Below, one piece after another: positions 51,001-63,601 of a DNA stretch of 64,000 nt. Source of the DNA: Hymenolepis diminuta (taxonomy: Eukaryota > Platyhelminthes > Cestoda > Cyclophyllidea > Hymenolepididae); assembly GCA_900708905.1 (NCBI GenBank), contig CAADRB010000010.1, forward strand, positions 2,762,629 through 2,826,628, written 5' to 3'. Position 1 is the first letter of the stretch. Each line of letters begins with the position of its first letter. The position numbers were made by a program, and so were the translations under genes. The notes under the pieces are model-generated. The model saw nothing but the letters and a program-made list of their open reading frames with translations, did no database searches and was not told the origin of the DNA.

Positions 51001-52831
51001 TCACGACTGAAGAGATCTGGACTTCCACACCCATCAATTCGAAAACTGCGTAACGGTTTGATATGATCTGCTCATCTCTGCAGAATACAGTAACCGACTC
51101 TTAGATTTCCTAAATAATTAGACAAGCCAACCACAGTGCCATTTATAACATTAATATAAATAACTTCGCTAGAATAAAGGGGCGTTAAAAGAAAAGGGAA
51201 TTAAAAGGTGGAAAATAAAGAATTGTGCATATCAGAACTAATTTTTGGGAAAATAATATTTTCATCTAGGATTGCAGCAGTTTAAAAATTATGTGTTGAT
51301 GGCTCCACTTTGATTTTCATCCTTTGGGTTTTGCAAGATTTGTGACTTCGATGCATGAGCAATTTTCTAACCTAGCAGAGTTAATAATCTACAAAAGATA
51401 TCATCTCTAATGTGGGAGAGTGACTTTTAGATGTTTGTTCTCAAAAGTAAAACAGGAATTTAGGGAACTAGATAAACGATTTGCTTCGCGTTATAACCGT
51501 GAACTCTTTGATCGTTTAAGAGCTTAGTCATAAGAAAAACACCCTTAAAGAAAATAAGACAGTTTACATGTAATAGAAAAGTGAAATAATGCGTTGCTGT
51601 ACTTAGGAAAATGCGGTATCAATTCCCCATCATTAATACATCATTTGCATGTCATCACCATGAGAGGATACTGTATTTGGAGGCCAACCATCATTCATCT
51701 ATTTATCTGACCAATTATATTGTCAAGGAAGGACAAGAAAGATCGATAAATCTCAGTAATCGGTTCACTTGTCTCTGGTCGATAGCAGTCCATAGTTTTA
51801 TAAATAGATTCTGAATTACCACAATAAATATCTGAATTAGTTGGATCTGGTCATATGTGTTCCCTCTCCCTGCCTGCTTACAACAATGGGCAGCATGTTT
51901 TGTAGCATGAATGAGTGGCTTTCGTTAAATACTTTTCATAACCACTACTTCATTCAGTCAGAGAGAAATTTAGGCATTCAGAATAGTAAAAATTGGCACT
52001 ATATGACTGTGACACTTATCCCATCTTCAAAATACATCTTGGTCATATTATATCATAAGCCAGGAGTACCCGATTAATCTCTCAAACCCCGCAAATTAAA
52101 TCATAGAACTTTCCTTGTTATATGAATTCCATTCAGTCTTACTCTAGTGACGGAAAATACATAAGATGTCAGGTTCTTTTATCTAGTTTGATTAATCTTT
52201 ATTATTATACACTTTTAGCCTCCGTATAAATTGCCTCCGCGACCATCTAACTACGAAAATCTCCAAAAACCCACGGTTTCTATTCCATGGTTCTACGTAG
52301 ACATTGAATACACTTCCGATGATGCTACTGTTCTTTCCGCAGAGGTAATGATGATTTTAAATTTGAAACCATAATCTTAATGGAGGTAGATAAGCACTTT
52401 CCTTCTAATTTCAGAAAGGAGACCTGTTACGTTGGAATTATTTCACAGAGCAACAATTTCAAGACTCTGATGATAGATGGCTCCAGTGCATGAACTTAAA
52501 GGGTGAAACCGGGTTCTTTCCAAGTACATATGGCCATATGATTGAAAGTCACGATGAACTACTACATCGACTTAAAGGTTTTCCCCATGCACTTGTTAAA
52601 TCTTCCTATTCCTCAATAGATTCAAAAGAAATGTCCGTTGAAGTGAGTTCAATGACTTAACCAGTTCCTGAAAGGAACCGTAAATATGGCTATTAATGAT
52701 ATGTTCTCTTCTAGGTTGGTGATATTGTATACTTGATATCAAAGATAAACCAATCTTACTCAGGCTTCAAGTATGATGGATCATTTGGTCGCATTCCGGA
52801 TGAGGTTTTAACTATTATTCATCCCTTATGA
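45050..52831 (+). CDS. Adaptor-like protein of four divergent SH3 domains
   Basis: Exons are 45050-45100, 45171-45216, 45415-45438, 45527-45561, 45660-45800, 45843-45959, 49346-49504, 52219-52344, 52415-52642 and 52715-52831, giving 347 aa. From exon 6 onward all joins are phase 0 and solid. Exons 2-5 are a best fit, and the exon 5 acceptor (45,660 or 45,647) is uncertain. SH3-like units are about 18-70 (AKWSYANEG, GEKWWAK, GIHMIINKEEV), 83-136 (VFPGWYFCYN, MGIIPAQTVE), 215-278 (FYVDIEYTSDD, GETGFFPSTYG) and 289-344 (ALVKSSYSS, VGDIVYLI, SFGRIPDEVL). Proline-rich pieces precede units 1 and 3. There is no SH2, kinase or membrane segment. Partners are unknown. Introns 6 and 7 are about 3.4 and 2.7 kb; intron 7 holds a retroelement relic. 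The partner gene at the right edge ends with a similar exon. Confidence 0.75.
50303..50575 (-). mobile_element. Broken Ty3/gypsy-type retropepsin fragment
   Basis: On minus, LQVDTVSNNTIVSS matches the retroviral-type aspartic protease active site (D-T-A/G-S). After a frameshift, ECYIADQNVSLVGLDW matches the later h-hhGLDW block of Ty3/gypsy proteases. A TAG stop lies just before the active-site peptide. No reverse transcriptase or integrase motif was recognised downstream, although open pieces continue to about 49,750. This is a dead fragment in intron 7 of the SH3 gene. Confidence 0.6.
51092..51265 (+). repeat. Dispersed repeat family 3, copy 2, with a foldback-arm segment
   Basis: 51,130-51,265 matches 24,075-24,200 in direct orientation. 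Immediately before it, GTAACCGACTCTTAGATTT matches the reverse complement of the foldback-element arm at 24,012-24,031. The two repeats therefore occur together at both places. It lies in intron 7 of the SH3 gene. Confidence 0.55.
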
Positions 52832-52937
52832 TCTGACATGAGATCTATTTTACGCCATGGTATAAAAATACTGTGGAGTGTACGAAGAAAAATGTTTAAA
52901 TAATAATTAAGCATAGTGGGTTCTTCTGATAGATGAG

Positions 52938-52943
52938 AATAAA
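52938..52943 (+). promoter_or_regulatory. Polyadenylation signal of the SH3 gene
   Basis: Canonical AATAAA about 107 nt after the stop codon. Confidence 0.55.
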
Positions 52944-55900
52944 ATTTTACTAAAAACTGGCAAACTTCAAGTGTTCTTGATAAAAGTATAGATGTCAATT
53001 AATGATCAACGAGTGGACAGGATAAGAAGCCGACATATCTTAAAAACAGCGATCCAAGTAGGCACATAAAAATTCTTACTTCGGCCAATCATCACACGGA
53101 GACATCGACGAGTGGACATGATTGGCGTTGAGTGAAGAAATGTTTGTAAATAAACCTTAACACCAAATTATTCAGACCTTATATGCTGAAGGCACACTAG
53201 TCAACGTATATGTATGGTTAGCAAGTTGTCCGCTTTATTCTGGTTTGAAAAGAACAGTACCAGGATACCTTTCCTAATAAAGGGATCTTTGTTAATTTAT
53301 TCTGATCATTGTTTGATTTTGAAATTTTTAAGAATTAATACAACCCGGGTGATTTATGGTAGTTAAACAATTTGTCCTTGATGAAGATTACTAAATTTGT
53401 TTAAAAATTTCTTTTTATCTCATGAAATATACGTCTGCTTTTCACGGAGGTAGGCGATTCCTCTTAGAGGTTAAGAGAGAAAAAGTTCATACACTCAAAG
53501 AAGAGAATTAAATACTTTTAGAGATCTTTCTACTTAATAGCTTCTAATATTATTATAATCATTTCATACAATATAATTTGAGCATTAAACTTTTAACCAG
53601 GACAAAAAATGGGAAAAATGAATTAGGTTTAAAGGATCAGTTATAAAAGTAAATCGCAAACTTGAAGAATTACATAAACTATATCAAATATTTTAATGAA
53701 GAAAATAGATAGATAGTCTAAGCACCAGATTTTTTCGATTACTGTACTTCAGAGAATGAAGCCACCTCACTGTTTTATGGTTGAATAACCAATTAGCCAT
53801 TCACAAGATTAAAAGATATATATAAACAGGTGAATTTTCCTAGTAAAGGAGTGCTGAACAGAGCCATCTATTTTCTTCTTCTTGACCTATGCAATCGTTG
53901 ACATGGTGTAACTTCAGAGGATAATATCGTCATAATACTGGCAACGCAAACCTTGTAATGGTTTGATTTTTTTTCAATTTTGGATAAAAGATGCCAAAAG
54001 AAGATTCACCGTGCAATCGCTCCAATTACCCATCCTTCTCATTTGTATGAACGTAAAAGTTACCGCTCTCCTTCTTTTGTAGAAATAATACATAACTTAA
54101 GTAAACAGTAAGAGATCCTTAGAATTAGATATTTTCTACCAGACAGGGTAAATGGCAATTAGGGAATTTCGGTTCTGTTTCAGTTTTTCTTTAACATTTA
54201 AAGCTTACTTCAAATTTTTGTTTTTTATTTAATTGGTCTCTGATAATGTTGATTTTCCAGCTAACATAATTCGGAGTTTTAAAATGAGACGTATTTAGCA
54301 GCAAAAGTAAATATTTTTTCTTTAAACGACACAGAAATATAAAAAAATGAATGACGGAAGAATAAATTAGTATCTAATAAAGACAGTCATGATTGCTCTA
54401 AGAAACATCTTTTAAACTTGCCTTAGTTCATATAATTAAATATGTTTCACATTATGATCGAATCATGGCAGATTCTTTAAGTATTGAAAAAATATTATTT
54501 GACAGGATTAAAATGACGGTCCACAGTAATTAAGTCGGGAATAGAACATTTCATATCAAAACAAAATCCTTTTATGTGCAAATGACGTATTTACATCTAA
54601 TTTTATATCGAATTTTATTGCTTAGATCTCTACTTCAAATCTCACATTTTGAAACCAAACCGAAAGTACACATCAGTAAAAGAAAAAATGGATATTTTCT
54701 CAAATTTTTCACACAATTCAACGTCATTAATAATAATATGTAATTTCATTCAGTGTGAAGGATGGCGGCTTGACAAATTAATGTGAAAGAAATGCATATG
54801 TAACTGAGAAAAAAGTTGACTGTGCCAATTACTCAAGTAAAAGGAACTGAAACAAATGAAGAACAGTTAGAGAGTCTAGTAAACATAGCACACATCTTAG
54901 CCGCTTAAAGTTTAATAAAAATAATCAATTTATAAAAAAATTATTTTATTAGAAAAATGATAGAATCTTCAGGTAATATGATTTAAGATTGTGCTAGCCT
55001 TGTTAAAACGTCTTGACACGTATCAGCTAGTTAGTCATAAATGTAAATAATGTAATTAAATATAAAGAAACTCATTTATATAATCTGTCAATGAACTATA
55101 AACATCTTGGGTACGAATTAGAGCTCAGAACTGATAGTAAAGCACTTAAGAATGGGCCTAAAAATACCCCGAGTGTTCGTTTTGCGACTTAAAACTCTGG
55201 ATAACTAATTCATCAGTAAGAATGAGCGATTGATTGCTTTAGCATATTGTTAAATTGTGTCATCTTTTTGAACTATTTGAAATTACTTGAAATAATATGT
55301 TCTATTTTTGAAATATAAAAAAATTAAATCTTAGCGAGACTTGAAGTGACAACAAATTAATTGTTGTTGTAATTGTTAATTCCACTGTTTGCTTGCTCGG
55401 AACTTTATTTTTTGCAGCATACTAAGATTAAATAATATTTTTTAAATAATGAAATATTAATTGTACAGCGATAGAGAGATGACAGTTTTCTAACAATGAC
55501 TCCTCCAGACCACAAAAATGATTGGTCTTTTCACAGTATTGCTGATTGACTTTTTCCTCAAATCAAATCATAAAAGAGGGATCTATAAAGTAATTTACAC
55601 TATTAAGATAATTAATTCCAATTAGTTCTATTTTTTTATAGAAAAAAGGTCAAAGAAAACTGTAGATTCTTATTTTGACTCTGGTGACTGACCATTTGGA
55701 TCATCAAAACACGCTTTTTAATAGGCTTTGTAAAAGTAACTTTTGTTAAGTGTTGTTTAAATAACGGTTCTATTGAAAACGTATCTTTTAGTTATAGGTT
55801 TCTTATCTATCCACATATTAGAGATTTTGGGCAAAAATTTCAAATTTATAAGAGTTCGATTTTCCCATTATTCATCCTCTGGCATCCAAATTATTTACGG

Positions 55901-57292
55901 ATTTTCCATCATCTAACTCTAGCTTCCTGAACTTTCCTCATTCACATTTATGAGCTACAAAGCCGCTAGTTGCTTCCTTTCTTTCTTAATACAGGCATCA
56001 ATCACCATGTCTGTCTCCTTTCTATCTTATTTCAGCTCAGAAGGGAAGTCGTTTAGCGTTCCATGTTTAAAGATTTTTAAGCAACACTTTCTTGCAACAA
56101 ATTAGCAGTTTCACTTCGTCAGTTTTGTAATTATATTAACAAATCTGTCAGAATGTTTAGATATTACTTTCTTGCACGGAATTTGAAAGAAAAATTTTTT
56201 AATTTGCCTTTTTTATCTCTTCCTTTACTGCGGGGTATAGGAATTTGCGAATTTAAAATGAAATTTTATTTATTTACTCTACAATCTCAAATACAATAAT
56301 TTATGACGAACTTGTCTCGTTAGGTATAAATTTGATTTAAATCCTACAAAACTTCAGGTGATAATCTTAAAGCTAAAATGAAATGCAAGACACTATAGTG
56401 AGCAAATACTTTTCTCAAGTGTTTTTCAGAGAATATACCAATAATAGTATAAACAGTGTGACAGAAACAGTTCAAACGACGCATAGAGGAGTAAGCCCTA
56501 TTGCCTACAAATTCTTAAATCGTCAGAATTTCTGAATCTTTACTATGTTTACGATTAATTGTATTCTAAGTACTATGATAATATGGGTAATTCAAATTGA
56601 TATAATTTCTCTTCTATCGCCTTTCCATATATCTCTTGAAATCTGTTCAATAAATGAGTGAATCCGGCAGACTTGACACTTCTGATACTTTGTCAGCGAC
56701 TTCTTATCTATGGTTATTTGTAAGGAGCAGAAGACACCGATTTCAGTTTTATCCCATCTTTGAATTTTTGGAGGAGATATAGACTATCTTATAGAATTTA
56801 ACATCTCAGTCTCACCTTTTCTACTGTGGGTAGTCTATGCCAACTTGTTGTATGAAAAACCTTGGCTTTTCCCTTTTTCGGACAAATAAGGAAATCAGAA
56901 CTTTGAATGAATAGCCTTAGATTTTCCGTCAGTAAGATTAGAATACATTACTCTAAGGTTTGAGAAATTCGAGGTTATTATTTAAAATAAAATTCTGATC
57001 TTTGCATGAATTGTAGTTTAGGCAAATAATATTCTTTCCTTTTTATTTTTCAGTTCCTTAGAATCACAAGCTCCTTTATTTTTAGTTTTTACTCACGAAA
57101 TGTATACAAGGTGATTGAAGACTTTTTTCGGAGATCTTCAGGTGTTTAAATATTTATTGAATTTCGAACCTGGTGAAGGAGTATTATGGAATCACATGCT
57201 CTGATCGATGCGAATGCCACCAAGAATTTTCATGCAAAACTCAAGGTCGTAGGATTCCATAATTGATTCCTGAGCAGTTTAAGAAATTGTCA

Positions 57293-57352
57293 GCGATGTG
57301 GTGGTTAATGCATGTGTCTACCAAGTCAGAAGTCAGTTGACTGATGTTTAGC
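57293..57352 (+). repeat. tRNA-like SINE head, copy 2
   Basis: GATG..TGGTGGTTAATGCATGTGTCTACCAAGTCAGA resembles the copy at 5,480 (TAGTGGTCGATATGAATGTC, then TGTCAAGGCCAGA). Box A is weaker here and box B is largely lost. Confidence 0.35.
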
Positions 57353-58699
57353 GTTGACATCCAATAACATTGATGGCCAATAGCAGTTATTGATTCTGAG
57401 AGCTGGCAGAATAGGAGTTACTCAGAGTGGTTCAAGATGCCCTCTATTTACTCAAGTCAAGTGTTTGACTTGTATACGTTACTGTCAGCGTTTCTTAGAG
57501 GCTGGTAGCTTTGATCTTTTCTTGAAACGTTTATTTTATTTTATTTTTCTACTTCTTATTTTCTAGGAAATCAATTAATTATAGTCATAATTTTGAGAAA
57601 TTTATTAAGACATTCTAAAATAAATTTATTCTGGATTGTTTTGATATTTGGAGTGTAAAATCATCATATTCCATGAGATTTTTTTCCCAATTTCTCATAT
57701 ACATTTGAATAATTATATATTTGCTAAGTTGGATTTCAAATTAGCGAAATCAGAACTAATCAGAATCAAGGAATAGTTCTTTCATGTTTTCTGTCCATTG
57801 TTTAGCACGATTATCTAGACAACGATTATATTTTTGATTCACTTTTTATTAAACCCGCGGCAGTACAAAACCTTTTACAAGCATGAGGTTGTCAAGAAGA
57901 AACAAGCAATATGCCCTTATGGTATCAATCATCTTACTCTATTTGCATTCCGGAAGTAATCGACTGTCTATATTTCTATATTTAACATTATTTTTGCATA
58001 ACTCCCCGATATTCAAATTTCATGATTTTACTTCCACTTTCATGGGTAGGTTATATCCAAGAAATTCTTAACCTGTTGATGATTTAATTCCATTGCTGAT
58101 CATGCCATTCTATTCATTTTTATATTGCAACTAAGAGCAGGTAGTTGAGGTTAGTACCGATGTTATTTAAACATAGAACAATCTACTAGAGTTCACTCAA
58201 GGCAAACTCTGACCTAACCAAGCCGTGGAACATGCATCTATATTGGTTTGAGTAACTCGTGAGCTTTGTATTGCTTTTTGTGTTAAATCTTACAACTCTA
58301 ATTACCACTTTATCGATTCAGACGTTTACTTCCATTTGAATTTTCCAGAAACCAGTTTCAATTAGTTTACTTGGAAAATTGTGCATCTCTAGTTGTATGA
58401 ACTCATCAGATCTAACCTGATCTCCAAAGCTACATAGCAGTCAGTTGGAATAGTTGAGCATTGGGAACCACGAGCAAGGATCCGGAAAGCTCAGAGACAG
58501 CACGTATTGAATAGAGCACATCTTAGTTTATTCCAACAGGTGGATATCATTGGGGTAGGAGAACGCTTTTCGGATAAATAAATGCATTATTTAAAAGGCC
58601 AGACCGGTGGTTTAAACCACGTTTAGAATCCAGAAAGCTATAATTCGTTAGCAAGTGCAAAATTTTTATTTATCTGGTACGTACAGTCCAAATTATTTA

Positions 58700-59085
58700 A
58701 TTATCTCATCTCATCTACGTTGCTATTGTCAGCCGCTAAATATCGTGTGAAATCATTTTGTTTTCTTAACCATTGAGAGCAAAAATGAATAGAAGTGGTA
58801 GAACAGATCTTTCTTAATTAAAATCCGGTCAGTAGGCTCTAATCATCGTCGAAAAGCATTTGCTACAACCTAGAAGACGAATCATGAAACTTGAAAATTG
58901 AGCTACCCATTTATTAAATATTGTACAACTCGGGTCCAAGAATCAAGTAAAGTAAGACTCCTCAGTATCCTGACGTTGTTCTGTGCATCTCTTTGATTCC
59001 CTTCCTTTCACCATTTCGGCACTTTCTGCCAACCGATTTTAGTTGCCTCTAACTATTAAAAATTGTAATTTTTTCCTTGTTATGA
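58700..59085 (+). repeat. Dispersed repeat family 2, copy 1
   Basis: It aligns with 62,793-63,190 in direct orientation. Shared blocks are GAATCATGAAACTTGAA, CTACCCATTTATT, TTGTACAACT..ATCAAGTAAAG.AAGACTC and a TTTTAGTTGC..CAACTATTA end. No coding frame or terminal repeats were recognised. Confidence 0.65.
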
Positions 59086-59884
59086 AAAATTATCACAAAG
59101 AACTTGGACTTAGGCCAGCTATTTTAATTCAAAAAGGTTCATGCATGTACTTGAAAAGCGAACAACATATGTTTAAATTTAACATGATTAGAATATTCTT
59201 AATTTTTAGTCTGGCAGTCAATAAAATAAACCTAGTTACAACATCCACCCACCTAAACTAATGCGCTTTCAGAAAATCACATCGGTATTAAGAGAACCTA
59301 TTTTTAATTCCAAGAAATGATTCAGAGATCTCCACTTTTAGGGTGTGCACTTTCGGTTTTCATGAAGATTAATTAATCTCACTGGAAAATGTCTCTCGTT
59401 TTTATTCACATACATTATCATTAGGTTCACATGACCAAAAACTGATTGGTTAATGTTTGTATACATATACGATTTGGGTAAGAATTTTGTGGTTTTAAAT
59501 ATTACAGTAAAAAAAGGGAGGAAGGTAAAATATGGCTTTCCTGAAAAGTAAGGATATTACTCAAGCAAGGGTTTTAATTTGCTCCTCTTTGTCCATAACA
59601 TCTTCAGGACACATGCCTGTAGAAAGCTAACATCTGAAACTGCATACAGTTAAGTAATGAGTGGTTTTAATAGACCGTATAGCCGGTTTATACTGAAACT
59701 TGCACATTTAAAACCGGCTAAAGATTAGATATGTATCTTAAATACCTGTAATCGATCTGATACCGATGTTACTTACAATGGTTTACCGGATTTGGTCTAT
59801 TTTTTTGACTGGAGATCAGTTACAATTTTTAATCTTCCTTTTGTTTTTATATGTACATATCAATAAAAATTCCCTTTTATTAAT

Positions 59885-60370
59885 AAAAATGGGTTATATA
59901 ATGCTATTCGAGCAACGGACAAACAATCCTAGTTGTGAAGAAATGGTTTGAGGAAAAGGTGAACGACTTGTTTATGGGAATCGATTTTTTATATAGTGTT
60001 GCCTTTTAAATAGTTTTTTGAAATTGCTTAAGCAAATTCGATTTTAGCATTGAGAAAGACACTCCAAAATGTAGCAATTTAACCGTCCTTGTCTTAAATG
60101 ACTTAAAACAAATGAAAATCGGGCACTGGAAGTCTTAGTTGATTGTTACGTCTGAGGAGCGGTGATCTCGCTGATAGTGCAAGAGCATTTGAGTCTTTTC
60201 CGCGAACGTACGCATAGAGTTGATACCATTACTCCTCTCATTTCCAACGAATCCTTTTGGGGAGGAGGTTTGTGTTTTTAGAGACCGAATGTTTTAGTCA
60301 TTAAAAGTCTGGTTTCCGTTTGATTAATTTATCTTAGCCGCGACTTTTTGAAAGCTTTCTGACTGGTTCC
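59885..60370 (+). repeat. Dispersed repeat family 1, copy D
   Basis: This more diverged copy keeps GCTATTCGAGCAA at the start (as at 215), the AACCGTCCTTGTCTTAAATGACTT core and GGGCACTGGAAGTCTTAGTT, then TGTTACGTCTGAGGAGCGGTGA, in the same order and orientation as the other copies. Confidence 0.65.
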
Positions 60371-62792
60371 CTTTTATATCTGATGACTTGCAAGATGGTT
60401 TAGAGGTAAGAGAAATAAGGAGCCTTTTTATACCAATCCAAAGGTGATGTCGACTTCGTTGAAGCCTGGCTGCAAGTTTCCCAAGGGAATTAGCTGAGCT
60501 AGTTCTTCAGATGTCATGGCTCTGCAAGGGCATTATTTTAAAATAAGCTTACTCGCAGTATTTTGCAGTGCCTTAAGTCTGCTGTTATTAGATTCTTTAG
60601 ATTCTATCATGGAAAGGCCGTGATAGAGGACTGACTCTACGAAGTTTATTATAAATCTTTCTCAAACTCTGGTTTGCGCTTACTTTGCTACGCAGCATTT
60701 ATTTAAGCCAAATTACGAACCAAGAAGATTATAATTCATCGCTTATTATTCAAACTTTAGAAGTGGAAGAAATAATTAAAAATTAAATTCCAGTGGTGAC
60801 TTTGCGACGATCATCAATATATTTAACTTTTTATTTAGCTTCTTTCTGTTTTATCGATAACATGTTGATTGACAAAAAAAGGAAAACTATTTATTCCCCT
60901 GATTCCGTAAAGAACTACTTCCAGTAAAAATTATTCGCACCACAAACTCTCTATCTATTCTGTCTTGCTTATTTTTTAATGAAAAATCTTGATGCACGTA
61001 TGGGAACACATTCTGTGACCGTAACTTTAGGTGTGACATGCAGTTGTATATTGACCGCTTTTCACTAAATTTAAAGAGCGAAATCAGGACGAATAAATCC
61101 AACTCCAAACCATTGAGAGTTTAGCTATATCTCATACCTCCTCTATGGCTCGTTTTTGATTTGTAAATCAAAATAATTTGAGTTTATTATCAGTCGTAGT
61201 TCTCACTAAATCTGCATTAAAATTTGAGACTAAAAAGCGAAAAGCAACAGATAAATATTATCTACGGTTTCTGAAACAAATTCACCCAAGAGCAGTAGTT
61301 GAAAAATCTGCACTTCGAGCGACAAATTTCATTCGCAGGATTTTTCACCAATTCTGATCAGAAATTGAAAAATATTCTATTTCATTTATACCAGTCCTCA
61401 CTAATATTAATTAAAGATCACGAATTGGAAAAGGCAGATTTTTATGGAAATAGAAATTTTACATATTTTTGTTAATCTTGATTTAAATGTGAAAATTACT
61501 AGTCGATAAAATTGTTTAATAAGCGTTTTTATTCAAATTTTAAGTCCTGAGGACTCAATTAGCATATCAATTTGGCTCATTTAATTTGAGTAAAAATATG
61601 TAAATATTTCAAGCTTCGCAAATAATACTTGACAACTTTTCATAATCGCCTTACTCCTTTTAAATAAAAATATCTTCGAGTAATTTCATGTGATTACTCG
61701 AAAATAACTTTTGGCACACTTTGACGTCATTCATTTATGGTGTATAGTTTGAAATATAGAAAAAGGTCTAGACAAATTTTGGATTATTTAATACCAGAAG
61801 TTGATTGCCACATCTATCAAAACACCTTTTTATCGGTCTATCTTTTAATTAGAAAGGAATTGAAATTCAGTAAAAATAATAGTAAATTTTATTTAAAGCT
61901 GATGGCTGCGTTTGCAAAATTTACCAAAATTTTCCCCTTTTTTCTCCAAATCACGAAAATTTTAAAAATAAACTTGCGGTGTCTGGCAGGAGTAGTGAAA
62001 ATAGGCTTGATTTATTGGTTTAGTTATATAGTGGTCCTAATCATTGGAAAGAAATCATATTTTGAAGGATTAATTGATTGATATTGTATTGGATCTATGA
62101 CTTCTGTCTATTCACTGTAGAATTTTGAGTAAAAAACTGCAGAAAATCGCAGAGAGACGATGGTCTAATTCACATCGTTTAATTTTGTGTCATTTACACA
62201 TTTAAGGACCGGAAGAGGTCAATCATACACAAATTCCGGTGTCATGTCATGTGATCCAGCATCAGTAGCCTGAATGCCACTTCCATTAATTTGAATTTAG
62301 CGTGATTTCCTTAGAGGCAGATTTGTACTCATCCCATCCTAGGGAAAATTGTTAATGACTCCTATCGAATTAAAATGGTCTGCCTCACTATTCTTTTAGT
62401 GGTTTTATTCTTTACCTACGCTCAACTGTCGAGCTAAGCTAATTTTTCACATTCCTTCAGTTCGTCTTGTGTAGGACTCATCCCTGGGCCTCATAGATTT
62501 TCTCCCTTACCCCTCTACCACTCAGACACTATTTCGACTAATTAGCAACAAGATTATCGTTTTGTTTTCTATTTTAATTCAAAATAAAGTTTTTGTCATT
62601 ATTCCAATTGTAGTTGTGGTATTCTAAAGCTAAAAAGTACAATTTAATACGTTTTCCCTTACCAGCGTTCTTGAATGCTGACCTAGAGCCTGCATCTGCA
62701 ATGCTCTTTTTAAGATTAGTAATTCTTTATTATAGGGTGGGCATTTTTTAGTGCTTTAGTGGAAATCATCTTTGTCTACTTAAAAACGTTTT

Positions 62793-63190
62793 GATTGTCT
62801 CATCGGTGCTATGATACAACTGTAAGCTGTAGAATATAATGTAAATTAATCTGACTTCTCAACCGTTCAGAGAAAAAATGAAGTAAAGTGGTAAGACCGA
62901 CCCCTGATAGAAAAAACAGCCAATGGTCACCTAACATCGTAGAAAAGCACTACTGCAATCCAAGGCAAGAATCATGAAACTTGAATTTTGGAACGCGAAC
63001 TACCTATTTATTCAACACTGTACAGCTTGATTCCAAAGATCAAATGAAGCAAGACTCTTTGATATCTTGAAGTTGCCATGAGTACTTTTCCAATCCTCTT
63101 CCTATTGTCATTTATTTGAATTTCTGTTGACCACTTTTAGCTGCTTTCAACAATTACAAACTGCAACATTTTTTGTGTTACTGCGGATGA
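62793..63190 (+). repeat. Dispersed repeat family 2, copy 2
   Basis: It matches 58,700-59,085 in direct orientation. It keeps AGAATCATGAAACTTGAA, CTACCTATTTATTCAACACTG and the CTTTTAGCTGCTTTCAACAATTA end. The two copies are about 4.1 kb apart and flank most of the gene-poor region's right part. Confidence 0.65.
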
Positions 63191-63460
63191 TACTAATAAT
63201 TGAACTTCGATCATAGTTAGAACCTCGGAAAACTCTTAAGCTTAAGAAAATATGTTTGTGTTGCTGTTTTAATCACTACTTATATCTTGTTTTATCGATA
63301 AAATCTGTCACACAATTAGAAATTAAAGAGGAAGAAAAGTGTATTTTGTATAAATTTACTGGTACATAAATAGGAGCAAAATGGTGGTTTGTTAAAGGGT
63401 GTGTCATTTGCTTATTTCACTATTATTCAACCATCGAGATAGAAAATAATTATTCAATAA

Positions 63461-63601
63461 TTAAATTCTGTCCGAAATTGGAGTGGGGGCTATTAAAATA
63501 TTCAGAACATCCTTTGGAACCCGTCCGCGGGTATTCGACTTATTCAAAACCAGGTAATTGTCGGAATCCAACTGCTTGATAAGGTAGACGACTTCACCCG
63601 T
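63461..63601 (-). CDS. Last exon of a second SH3-domain gene
   Basis: The acceptor CATTTTTTAG at 63,602 is followed by 46 codons and a TAA. The peptide TGEVVYLIKQLDSDNYLVLN, then RGRVPKDVLNIL, parallels the last exon of the four-SH3 gene (VGDIVYLISKINQ, then SFGRIPDEVLTII) in length, phase 0 start and spacing. It is therefore the C-terminal half of an SH3 domain and likely of a paralogue. The rest of the gene must lie beyond the right edge; no further exon was recognised in 63,602-64,000. Confidence 0.72.
   Translation of the reverse strand, partial: TGEVVYLIKQLDSDNYLVLNKSNTRGRVPKDVLNILIAPTPISDRI

Larger units (their letters stand above)
52944..63460. other. Gene-poor region between convergent SH3 genes
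   Basis: About 10.5 kb of AT-rich DNA. Open frames do not exceed 115 codons and have AT-driven composition (Lys, Ile, Phe, Asn), as in the longest one at 61,737-62,081. It contains one tRNA-like sequence, two copies of repeat family 2 and one of family 1, listed separately. No conserved exon was found. Confidence 0.5.

Noticed and set aside
61737..62081. 114-codon open frame on plus
   Set aside because: Lys/Ile/Leu/Phe composition is what AT-rich DNA gives by chance, and there is no motif or exon neighbour.
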